A stretch of DNA of 64,000 nt from Pseudoalteromonas sp049257235 (GTDB lineage: Bacteria; Pseudomonadota; Gammaproteobacteria; Enterobacterales; Alteromonadaceae): positions 1 to 64,000 of the forward strand of contig NZ_JBMMUF010000009.1 in NCBI RefSeq assembly GCF_049257235.1. The letters run 5' to 3'. Positions 15,977 to 23,843 of the stretch are shown one piece after another. Numbering within the stretch: the first letter of the stretch is position 1; every line of letters begins with the position of its first letter. Position numbers and translations under genes: made by a program. The notes beneath the pieces are model-generated. The model saw only the letters and a list, made by a program, of their open reading frames with translations, did not search any database and had not been told where the DNA came from.

Positions 15977-16447
15977 TTAATGCTAATTCCGAATCCAGAT
16001 GATCTTACAAATAAAGTGTCAAATCGAACTCGAAAGATATTCGGCTTTTTGAGTTTATTTATTTCTATCGGTGTAGTTAGCTTATCGTTTATATCTAATG
16101 ACTCTACCGCAATGATTTTAAGCTTGATTGCAGGAGTTCCTTTATTTTTATTAGGCTGTTCATTGCTTTTTGGTAGAGGTAAAAAAGGAAAAGGTATTTT
16201 TTCTCCATTTACACTTTATTTAATTGGCACAGTTATCGGAGTAGCAAGCGTAATTACAGTGTTAATGGGGTATATGCCATCCAGTGTTGGTTTTGCAATT
16301 GCTTTTGGTTGCTATGCCCTAGCAAAAAAACGAAGCTACGGTGCAAAGTAAACGTAACCAGTTAATTAAACAATGGACGCAAAACAATAGGTTTGCGCTC
16401 CTTGGTCGCTTATTTTAGCCTACTATTTTGCGCCGTTTATTATGGCG
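15977..16447 (+). mobile_element. Probable solitary integron-type gene cassette
   Basis: The unit starts at a GTT (15976-15978) four bases before an ORF and ends at the GTT core of a 102-bp attC-like palindrome that begins directly after the ORF stop. ORF plus one attC, with a very short 5' lead, is the known anatomy of integron cassettes. No integrase or second attC is seen, so this would be a stray cassette inserted at a secondary GTT-type site. The boundaries are inferred from the core-site positions. Confidence 0.5.
15980..16351 (+). CDS. Cassette-borne small membrane protein, unknown function
   Basis: 123-residue protein that I do not recognise. Four hydrophobic segments are seen, at about residues 23-40, 46-63, 74-95 and 100-115. 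A basic stretch rich in G and K (LFGRGKKGKGIF, near residues 66-77) sits between the second and third. The codon use is AT-rich compared with neighbouring housekeeping genes. ATG at 15980 follows a likely cassette boundary GTT by one base, and the ribosome binding site is weak (AGG at 15970-15972). The stop codon at 16349-16351 abuts the attC-like element, as in integron cassettes. Confidence 0.55.
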   Translation: MLIPNPDDLTNKVSNRTRKIFGFLSLFISIGVVSLSFISNDSTAMILSLIAGVPLFLLGCSLLFGRGKKGKGIFSPFTLYLIGTVIGVASVITVLMGYMPSSVGFAIAFGCYALAKKRSYGAK

Positions 16448-16453
16448 TTGTGT
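16352..16453 (+). repeat. attC-like imperfect palindrome
   Basis: The left arm (16352-16391) and right arm (16419-16453) fold on each other. ACGTAAC (16352-16358) faces GTTGTGT (16447-16453). TAAT-T-AAAC (16363-16371) faces GTTTATTA (16435-16442). GG-A-CGCAAAAcAaTAGG (16375-16391) faces CCTACTATTTTGCGCC (16419-16434). Unpaired extra bases lie only on the left arm, matching the extrahelical bases that orient integron attC sites. The terminal core sites fit RYYYAAC/GTTRRRY only partly. Confidence 0.55.
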
Positions 16454-16470
16454 GTCTAATAGGAGTAGGT

Positions 16471-16689
16471 GTGATTATCAAGTTTGACGTTTTTGGTAAA
16501 CAAATGTCTGTCATAAAAAAAGAACACGAGTGGCAGTTATTTAATGAGTCAGACACGGGCATGCGTGCGCGTGTTTATGACGTAATAATACCTTCGGATA
16601 TAAACGAGGAAGAGTTAGCACAATATTTGGATGACATTTACCATGAGTATTCATCTGACAAGCACGCTAAAGTAACACGGCTAAATTAG
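16471..16689 (+). CDS. Small soluble protein of unknown function
   Basis: 72-residue product without a recognised domain. It starts with a hydrophobic strand-like MIIKFDVFG and is otherwise charged; the second half (DVIIPSDINEEELAQYLDDIYHEY) looks like a strand followed by an acidic helix. GTG at 16471 is chosen because AGGAG (16461-16465) stands five bases before it. The frame stays open upstream to TTG at 16393, but that extension is the translation of the attC-like palindrome and gives an artificial-looking hydrophobic segment. It may be a second, attC-less cassette or a resident gene beside the insertion. No function is proposed. Confidence 0.45.
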   Translation: MIIKFDVFGKQMSVIKKEHEWQLFNESDTGMRARVYDVIIPSDINEEELAQYLDDIYHEYSSDKHAKVTRLN

Positions 16690-16890
16690 TTGAAGAGCGT
16701 CGTGGATGACCATTACAGTGGTGAGGCATTAGCCACCTTTACAAGAGCGAGTGGGCGCGCCACCGAACATGGAATTGGCTGTCATTTGTTGTTATCTACC
16801 TCAAAGAAAAACATCTTGGTCTAAAAAAAGTGTCAATGTGTGGCAGTTTTTGCTTAAATCGTGGCACCTTGGATTAAGAATTCTAAAATT

Positions 16891-19377
16891 ATGTTCCATA
16901 AATCTTTTCTAGCGGTTACGGTTGCCTCGAGTTTTGTCCTAACAGGTTGCCAAACTACACAACAAGCGCCAGTTGAGCGTGTTGAACAAGCAGCCCAAGC
17001 GCCGCAAGCTGTTGTAAACACTCCTACTAAAGTGGGCAGTGTTCCTATCACCTTAGAACAAGCAATGGCAGACCCAGATTGGCTGGGCAATCAACCAGAA
17101 GGTGGTTTTTGGCTTGCTGACTCTAGTGCCATCGTTTATCAGCAAAAACAGCAAGGCAGTGTACTTAAAGATACGTATGTACAAGCGCTAGCTGATAAAG
17201 AGGGTAAACAGGTTGCGCTCAGTGCTTTGCATGAACTCGGTGCTGATGATGCAACATTTAGTAAAGACAAACGCCTGCAAGCATATGAGTTTGAGGGTGA
17301 CATCTTCTTAAAAGATGTGTCTAAAAACACCCTAATCCAAATTACCAAAACCTCTGCGTTTGAATCTAAACCACAGTTCTTAAACGATAACTCGTTAGTG
17401 TATCGCGTGGGCAACATGTTTATGCATGTGGACTTGCAAAGCGGTTTACATACTGAGCTTGTTAACTTAAAGCTTGAAGACAAACCAGTTAAAGTGAATG
17501 AGCCAAGTACCTACATCGCCAAAGAGCAGCACAAGCTCATTGATTATGTGGCACTGCAGCATAAGAACCAAAAAGATAGAGTGCAACGCGAGCAAGCGCT
17601 CAATGATGCAAACACAGCGATGGTTGATGCCAATATTTATCTCGGTGATAGCAAGCGTTTAGTTGATGCTCAGCTGTCTCCAGATGGTACCAAGTTGATA
17701 GTGGCGTTGACTGATACACGTGGTTGGCGCTCAAAAGACGACATAATGCCTAATTACATCACTGATGATGCCGGTATCGATGCTGTGCCAGCGCGCCGTC
17801 GTGTTGCTGATGCAAAACCTCAAGAAACAGAACTCGTTTACATCGACTTGCAAGGTAAGCAGAAGTCAACGTTAACCTACAATACTCTGCCAGGTTGGGA
17901 CGAAGATGTACTTGCCGATGTTAAAGCTGAAAATTATGCGCGCGAGGGCAAAAAGTATAAATCTGAGAAAAAGCGCCGTGAAATCAATTTGATGATGGAC
18001 TGGGGTTGGGATCAAAGTGCCATCGTGTGGAACAACTCAGGGTCTGAAGTTGCTGTGATGCTTGAAGCATGGGACAACAAAGATCGCTGGATTGCGACAG
18101 TTGACTTTAATGGCAAAAAGCTCGTTAACCAGCACCGTTTGCATGACGATGCGTGGGTCAACTACACATTTAACGATTTTGGATGGTTGAATAATGACAA
18201 CACACTGTACTTTTTGTCGGAAGAGACAGGTTATAGTCACATTTACACCAAGGCGTTAAATGGCAAGGCGCAACAGCGTACTCAAGGTAAGTTTGAGGTG
18301 TCTGACTTAACCCTTACTGCTGACGATAGTTACTTGTATTTCAAAGCAAATAAAAAGCACCCAGGTGTTTATGAGACCTACAGATTAGCACTCAACAATG
18401 GTCAAGTAGAGGCGTTGACTGACCTAGGCGGAATGACTGACTACGTATTGAGCCCAGATGAGAGCAAATTGTTACTTTCACACTCTACGATTATGTCACC
18501 GCCAGAGCTTTTCGTGATGGACGCGGTACCTAACGCTGAAGTAACACAACTCACGCACACTGTGTCTGATGAGTTTAAAGCAACTAAATTAATCGCGCCG
18601 CAAATCGTCGCTGTGCCATCGAGCCACGGCGAGCAGCCTGTCTACGCAAAAGTGTATTACCCAGCCGATTACCAAGAAGGTGAAAGTGGTAAAAACCGTA
18701 AAGCGGTGATCTTTAACCACGGCGCGGGTTACCTACAAAACTCGCATTTTGGTTGGTCAGGCTATTTCCGTGAATTTATGTTCCATTCACTACTAGCCAG
18801 CGAAGGTTATGTGGTCATGGACATGGATTACCGCGCATCAAAAGGCTACGGACGCGATTGGCGCACAGCGATTTACCGTCAAATGGGTACGCCAGAAACA
18901 CAAGACTTGGTAGACGGTGTTAAGTGGATGGCTGAAAACGCCAACGTAGATGTTAAGCGTGTAGGTACTTATGGTGGCTCATATGGTGGCTTTATGACCT
19001 TTATGGCGCTATTTACAGAGCCTGAGTTATTCCAAGCTGGTGCGGCACTTCGTCCGGTAAGTGATTGGGCGCACTACAACGCACCGTATACCTCAAACAT
19101 TCTTAATCACCCAGATGTGGACCCAATTGCGTACGAGCGTAGTTCACCAATTTACTTCGCTGAAGGCTTAGCTAAACCACTTTTGATCAATGCACCTATG
19201 GTAGATGACAACGTATTCTTCCAAGATGTGGTGAGACTGGTGCAGCGCTTTATTGAATTGGAAAAAGAAAACTTTGAAACTGCGATTTTCCCTGTAGAGC
19301 CACATGGTTTTGTGCAGCCATCAAGTTGGTTGGATGAATATCGTCGTATCTATAAGTTATTCGAACAAAACCTGTAA
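16891..19377 (+). CDS. S9-family dipeptidyl-peptidase-type lipoprotein
   Basis: 828-residue serine peptidase predicted to be lipid-anchored: the signal peptide ends in VLTGC at residues 16-20. The long central part (about 60-550) has repeating beta-propeller strands of the DPP IV/S9B type. The C-terminal hydrolase domain has Ser697 in GGSYGG, Asp772 in APMVDDNVFFQ and His805 in EPHGF, a complete triad. Its likely role is release of dipeptides or small peptides outside the cytoplasm. The start at 16891 gives a proper lipoprotein signal; GTG at 16861 would add ten residues in front. It shares little with the other S9 protein at 9720 beyond the catalytic motifs. Confidence 0.88.
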   Translation: MFHKSFLAVTVASSFVLTGCQTTQQAPVERVEQAAQAPQAVVNTPTKVGSVPITLEQAMADPDWLGNQPEGGFWLADSSAIVYQQKQQGSVLKDTYVQALADKEGKQVALSALHELGADDATFSKDKRLQAYEFEGDIFLKDVSKNTLIQITKTSAFESKPQFLNDNSLVYRVGNMFMHVDLQSGLHTELVNLKLEDKPVKVNEPSTYIAKEQHKLIDYVALQHKNQKDRVQREQALNDANTAMVDANIYLGDSKRLVDAQLSPDGTKLIVALTDTRGWRSKDDIMPNYITDDAGIDAVPARRRVADAKPQETELVYIDLQGKQKSTLTYNTLPGWDEDVLADVKAENYAREGKKYKSEKKRREINLMMDWGWDQSAIVWNNSGSEVAVMLEAWDNKDRWIATVDFNGKKLVNQHRLHDDAWVNYTFNDFGWLNNDNTLYFLSEETGYSHIYTKALNGKAQQRTQGKFEVSDLTLTADDSYLYFKANKKHPGVYETYRLALNNGQVEALTDLGGMTDYVLSPDESKLLLSHSTIMSPPELFVMDAVPNAEVTQLTHTVSDEFKATKLIAPQIVAVPSSHGEQPVYAKVYYPADYQEGESGKNRKAVIFNHGAGYLQNSHFGWSGYFREFMFHSLLASEGYVVMDMDYRASKGYGRDWRTAIYRQMGTPETQDLVDGVKWMAENANVDVKRVGTYGGSYGGFMTFMALFTEPELFQAGAALRPVSDWAHYNAPYTSNILNHPDVDPIAYERSSPIYFAEGLAKPLLINAPMVDDNVFFQDVVRLVQRFIELEKENFETAIFPVEPHGFVQPSSWLDEYRRIYKLFEQNL

Positions 19378-19391
19378 TAGGCAGGTGTTAA

Positions 19392-19420
19392 AAACCCAAG
19401 CTTAATGCTTGGGTTTTTTT
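19392..19420. terminator. Bidirectional terminator, partly coding on the minus strand
   Basis: Stem AACCCAAGC (19393-19401) / GCTTGGGTT (19407-19415) followed by a T-run. The right arm and T-run encode the last residues (KKPKH) of the rhombosortase on the opposite strand, whose stop codon lies in the loop at 19402-19404. Confidence 0.88.
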
Positions 19421-19986
19421 ATGCTTAAAAGTTCTATAGCGCCAAGCGCCAGACCGCATAGCAGGCCAAATAGATGCGCTTCAATAGCAACGCGGGACTC
19501 AATTAACGTTTCTAAATCACTGCTTGCACCAATTGTCTGTTCGTATGTTACTTTTGCAATGACACCAACGAGTAATAACCAGCCCGTTTTCTCTTTGTTT
19601 TGAAGATCTTTTATTGCACCATAAGCGATTAACCCATGTAATGTTCCGCTTAGGCCAACATAGATATCAATATTGCTGCTGAATATATAAATGAGTAAGG
19701 TGGTGACCAGTGATATGGCACACAGGTAAAGCCAATATTTTGTGACACTGAAAAAATGATGATGCAACAACCACAGTGCACCCACACCTGCCATATTCAT
19801 TGCCAAGTGAGCATCATTGCTGTGAACAAAGTTGCTCGTTAGAATGCGATACCATTGCCCATTTGCGATGGCATCTCGGTCAAATCGTAAATCAATGTTA
19901 AAGCCTAAAAACATGACCAAAGTACATATAAAAACAACGAACAAAGGGGCGAGATAAGTCTTTTTATTTGTTAATAATGAGCGCAT
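19402..19986 (-). CDS. rrtA: Rhombosortase (rhomboid-family intramembrane serine protease)
   Basis: 194-residue integral membrane protein of the rhomboid superfamily, with about six helices. Catalytic Ser is in GLSGTLHGL near residue 115 and the His in EAHLFGLLCG near 170. SNFVHSNDAHLAMNMAGVGALW near residue 55 is the conserved rhomboid H..MN segment. Size and motifs fit the GlyGly-CTERM processing branch rather than GlpG, which has a cytoplasmic domain. Rhombosortases cleave the C-terminal GlyGly-CTERM tail of secreted enzymes; no protein with such a tail is visible in this window. The start at 19986 is ATG; TTG at 19992 is an alternative. Confidence 0.8.
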   Translation of the reverse strand: MRSLLTNKKTYLAPLFVVFICTLVMFLGFNIDLRFDRDAIANGQWYRILTSNFVHSNDAHLAMNMAGVGALWLLHHHFFSVTKYWLYLCAISLVTTLLIYIFSSNIDIYVGLSGTLHGLIAYGAIKDLQNKEKTGWLLLVGVIAKVTYEQTIGASSDLETLIESRVAIEAHLFGLLCGLALGAIELLSIKKPKH

Positions 19987-20073
19987 AAACAACCGGACGC
20001 AGAATCTTTACTTTGCACATTGTGCCCGTTTAATTTTAAGATGCCAAACACACATGTCGACGAAGGATGATAA

Positions 20074-21834
20074 ATGACATTCCCAAAAACAATTTTGTCA
20101 CTGACATTAACTATTCTACTTAGCGCCAGTTGCACCGCCGCAACGCCAACAAAACCAAATCAAGTCCTAGCGGATAGAGAGCCGGAAGCAACCACCTCCG
20201 TTGTTGTCAAACAACAAGTCGAGGGCAGCAAATACATGGTTGCAGCGGCTAACCCTCATGCCGTACGTGCGGGAGAAGCTGTATTGGCAAAAGGCGGCAG
20301 TGCCATTGATGCCGCGATTGCCGTGCAATTAGTGCTGACACTCACAGAGCCACAATCGTCGGGAATTGGCGGTGGCGCATTTATTATGCATTATGACAAT
20401 GCAACCAAGCATTTAACCAGCTTCGATGGCCGTGAAACTGCACCAAGCAAGGCAACACCTGAGTTGTTCCTTGACGGCACGGGTAAGGCTGTACCTTGGA
20501 TTGATGCCGTGGTAGGGGGGCGCTCTGTGGGAGTGCCCGGTGTGTTAAAAGCACTAGCTGATGCTCATGAAAAATACGGTACTTTGCCGTGGGAAGAGTT
20601 GTTTACTGATGCCATTAAGCTCTCAGACCAAGGCTTTAAAGTGTCACCACGTTTACATGGCTTAATAGCAAAGAGAATTAATCCGGGCGTTGAATTAATG
20701 CCCAAAGCCAAGGCTTATTTTTTTCCCAATGGTCAGCCGTTAGCAATCGGAACCATTCGCAAAAACCCTGAACTTGCCCAGTTATATAAGCGTATTGCAA
20801 CTCAGGGCGTGTCTGCTTTTTACAGTGGGGAGAACGCCAAGGCGATTGTCGAGGCTGTAAACAACAGCCCAATTGCGCCAGGGGTTTTGAGCATAGATGA
20901 TTTGGCGTCTTACCAAGCCAAAGAACGCGCACCAATCTGTGTGGGATATCATGCATATCGGGTATGTTCTATGGCACCACCAAGCAGTGGCGGTATGGCC
21001 GTTTTACAAATATTGAAATTTCTAGAAGACAAGAAGTTGTCTCAGTATGCGCCAAATGACCCGGTGGCACTGCATTATTTTACCCAAGCATCCCGTTTAG
21101 CATTTGCCGATAGAGCGGTGTTTATGGGCGATCCTGATTTTCAACCTGTGCCAACCCAAGCTTTACTCGACGAACAATATATGGATACCCGTGCTGCGCT
21201 TATTACTGAGCAAGATAAAAAGCAAAAACATGGCAATCCAATGACAGGTGCTGCATACGCACAGGATGATTCTTATGAATTACCAAATACCAGCCACATA
21301 TCAATCATAGACGCCAGCGGTAATGCCGTGTCTATGACCACATCAATCGAAATGGCTTTTGGCTCCACTGTGATGGCCAATGGGTATCTGCTCAATAACC
21401 AATTAACAGATTTTGCCTTATCGCCTAAACGCGATGGTAAATACGTTATGAACCGCGTGGAAGGTGGTAAACGCCCACGCAGTTCGATGTCTCCAGTAAT
21501 TGTGTTCAATTCAGATGGGTCAATTCGTTTAGTGATTGGTTCGCCTGGCGGCAGTCGCATCATTAACTATGTGGCACACAGTATTGTTGGTGTATTGGAT
21601 TGGGGATTAAGTGCTCAGGATGCGATTAACTTGCCGCGCATTACCAATCGCAACGATAAAACGACATTAGAGCAGGGTACGGAGCTAGCCGCGCAAAAAG
21701 AAGAATTTGAAAAGCGTGGGCACAGCGTTTATGTCGGTGACTTGAACTCGGGCATTCATGCAGTAGAAATTATAAACGGGAAGTTATATGGTGCCGCCGA
21801 TCCTCGTCGAGAAGGCATCGCACTGGGCAAATAA
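20074..21834 (+). CDS. ggt: Gamma-glutamyltransferase
   Basis: Periplasmic N-terminal nucleophile hydrolase that transfers or hydrolyses gamma-glutamyl groups (glutathione, glutamine). The 586-residue precursor has a signal peptide (about 1-23). The autoprocessing threonine is Thr406 at the start of TSHISIID, so the chain would split into large (about 380 residues) and small (about 180) subunits. SGIGGGAFIMHYD near 95, FDGRETAP near 118, PSSGG near 305 and RPRSSMSPVIV near 467 are family motifs. AGGA is seven bases upstream of the ATG. The residues before the cysteine (SAS) make a lipobox unlikely. It is divergent from rrtA. Confidence 0.95.
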   Translation: MTFPKTILSLTLTILLSASCTAATPTKPNQVLADREPEATTSVVVKQQVEGSKYMVAAANPHAVRAGEAVLAKGGSAIDAAIAVQLVLTLTEPQSSGIGGGAFIMHYDNATKHLTSFDGRETAPSKATPELFLDGTGKAVPWIDAVVGGRSVGVPGVLKALADAHEKYGTLPWEELFTDAIKLSDQGFKVSPRLHGLIAKRINPGVELMPKAKAYFFPNGQPLAIGTIRKNPELAQLYKRIATQGVSAFYSGENAKAIVEAVNNSPIAPGVLSIDDLASYQAKERAPICVGYHAYRVCSMAPPSSGGMAVLQILKFLEDKKLSQYAPNDPVALHYFTQASRLAFADRAVFMGDPDFQPVPTQALLDEQYMDTRAALITEQDKKQKHGNPMTGAAYAQDDSYELPNTSHISIIDASGNAVSMTTSIEMAFGSTVMANGYLLNNQLTDFALSPKRDGKYVMNRVEGGKRPRSSMSPVIVFNSDGSIRLVIGSPGGSRIINYVAHSIVGVLDWGLSAQDAINLPRITNRNDKTTLEQGTELAAQKEEFEKRGHSVYVGDLNSGIHAVEIINGKLYGAADPRREGIALGK

Positions 21835-21844
21835 TGTGTGTTAA

Positions 21845-21867
21845 GTGGAGCACGTACAGTGCTCCAC
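21845..21867. terminator. Perfect hairpin after ggt
   Basis: GTGGAGCAC (21845-21853) / GTGCTCCAC (21859-21867) with a 5-nt loop. There is no T-run afterwards, so it may be a Rho-assisted or mRNA-stabilising end rather than an intrinsic terminator. Confidence 0.45.
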
Positions 21868-22024
21868 ATCATGCAAATGTTAATGTAACTTCATGGCTGT
21901 GTTGTATATTTGCAAACAAGCCTAAAATCTCTCAAAGAATCGCTCGTCTAACCGATTTCGGTTTGCAATTTTAACCTGAGCAGCAATAATATCAGGCAAT
22001 TGAATTGAGCTCTAAGTAGGCATC

Positions 22025-23743
22025 ATGACTGATAAATCATCTGAAAAACAAAAGCACTCTACAGATCAAAACTACCTATATATTCCATACTCTGGGCCAA
22101 CCTTACTTGAAACGCCGTTGCTAAATAAAGGCAGCGCCTTTAGCCAACGCGAGCGCGAAAGCTTTAACTTAGCAGGATTGTTACCGCCGCGTTTTGAAAC
22201 AATTGAAGAGCAAGTTGAGCGTTGTTATCAGCAATATTCAAGCTTTAGCGACAACCTTAATAAGCATATTTATTTGCGTGCGATACAAGACAATAACGAG
22301 ACTCTTTATTATCGCTTGGTGCGCGATCACATCGATGAAATGATGCCAATTATCTACACGCCAACAGTAGGTGATGCGTGCGAACAATTCTCTGATATTT
22401 ATCGTAGTTCACGTGGCCTGTTTATCTCTTACGAAGATAGACACAATATTGATGACATTCTGCGCAATGCTACCAAAGGCAAAGTAAAAGTAATCGTTGT
22501 CACCGACGGTGAGCGCATCTTGGGCTTAGGCGACCAAGGTATTGGTGGTATGGGTATTCCGATTGGTAAATTGTCGTTGTACACAGCCTGCGGTGGTATT
22601 AGTCCAGCGTACACCTTGCCTGTGATGCTCGATGTAGGCACAAACAATGAGAAGCTTCTGAACGACCCAATGTACATGGGCGCACGTCACCCGCGCATTG
22701 GCCAAGAAGAATATGACGAGTTCCTAGATTTATTTATTAAGGCAGTTAAACGTCGCTGGCCAAATGTCATGCTGCAGTTTGAAGACTTTGCCCAGCCAAA
22801 TGCGATGCCACTGCTCAAGCGTTACCGAGATGAAATCTGTAGCTTTAACGATGATATTCAAGGCACCGCTGCGGTTACAGTGGGAACCTTACTTGCTGCG
22901 TGTCGCGTAAAAAATGTGAAGCTCAGCGAGCAAAAAGTCGTATTTGTAGGTGCTGGCTCAGCGGGCTGCGGTATTGCTGAACAGGTGATAAGCCAGATGG
23001 TGTCAGAGGGTATTACTGATGCACAAGCGCGTAGTCAGATTTTTATGGTAGACCGTTTTGGCCTTCTTAGTGAAGATATGCAGGGACTACGTGATTTCCA
23101 GCAAGCCTTGGTACAATCAAATGACGCCCTGAGCGAGTGGACATACAGTGGTGACTTTGCATCGTTACTGGATGTCATGCACTGTGCTAAGCCGGGTATT
23201 TTAATCGGTGTATCTGGACAGCCTGGGCTGTTCACTGAACAAGTTGTCACGACCATGGCTGATAACTGCGATAACCCGATTATCTTCCCGTTATCTAACC
23301 CGTCAAAGCAGGTTGAAGCGCACCCACAAGATGTTCTTAACTGGACAAAAGGGAACGCCATCATCGCAACAGGTAGCCCATTTGGCAAAGTGCGATACGA
23401 AGATAAAGAAGTGGTTATCCCACAGTGTAACAACAGCTACATTTTCCCGGGTATCGGTTTGGGCGTTATTGCTATTAAGGCAAATCGTATCACCGATGAA
23501 ATGCTTATGGCTGCAAGTGAAACGCTCGCAGCAAGCTCGCCACTGGCTAACGAAGGCAAAGGTAGCTTATTACCACCGCTTACACAGATTGAAACCTTGT
23601 CTAAGCGCATCGCCTTTGCGGTTGCTAAGGTTGCAATAGAGCAGGGTGTTGCGCTTGAAGTAAGCGACGAAGATATCCAAAAAGCTATAGATAAGAACTA
23701 TTGGTTACCACAATATCGTAACTACAAACGCGTAAGTGTATAA
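22025..23743 (+). CDS. maeA: NAD-dependent malic enzyme
   Basis: Oxidative decarboxylation of malate to pyruvate with NAD+, linking the TCA cycle to pyruvate. The 572-residue length and motif order match E. coli MaeA/SfcA (565). YTPTVGDACEQF near residue 115 carries the catalytic tyrosine, GLGDQGIGGMGIPIGKL near 170 the lysine loop, and FNDDIQGTAAVT near 278 the metal ligands. VFVGAGSAGCGIAEQ near 310 is the dinucleotide-binding loop, and FPLSNPSKQVEA near 421 also fits. Standalone gene with its own terminator. Cofactor preference is taken from the family, not proved. Confidence 0.95.
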   Translation: MTDKSSEKQKHSTDQNYLYIPYSGPTLLETPLLNKGSAFSQRERESFNLAGLLPPRFETIEEQVERCYQQYSSFSDNLNKHIYLRAIQDNNETLYYRLVRDHIDEMMPIIYTPTVGDACEQFSDIYRSSRGLFISYEDRHNIDDILRNATKGKVKVIVVTDGERILGLGDQGIGGMGIPIGKLSLYTACGGISPAYTLPVMLDVGTNNEKLLNDPMYMGARHPRIGQEEYDEFLDLFIKAVKRRWPNVMLQFEDFAQPNAMPLLKRYRDEICSFNDDIQGTAAVTVGTLLAACRVKNVKLSEQKVVFVGAGSAGCGIAEQVISQMVSEGITDAQARSQIFMVDRFGLLSEDMQGLRDFQQALVQSNDALSEWTYSGDFASLLDVMHCAKPGILIGVSGQPGLFTEQVVTTMADNCDNPIIFPLSNPSKQVEAHPQDVLNWTKGNAIIATGSPFGKVRYEDKEVVIPQCNNSYIFPGIGLGVIAIKANRITDEMLMAASETLAASSPLANEGKGSLLPPLTQIETLSKRIAFAVAKVAIEQGVALEVSDEDIQKAIDKNYWLPQYRNYKRVSV

Positions 23744-23760
23744 ACACACTACAGTTTGTA

Positions 23761-23791
23761 AAAACGCCGCACCTAGTTGCGGCGTTTTTGC
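23761..23791 (+). terminator. maeA terminator
   Basis: Stem AAAACGCCGCA (23761-23771) / TGCGGCGTTTT (23778-23788) with T-run. Confidence 0.9.
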
Positions 23792-23843
23792 GTTGAAGAC
23801 GGCAATAAGCAAGACCAAATACAGTGTTTTTTGACCTTGCTTT

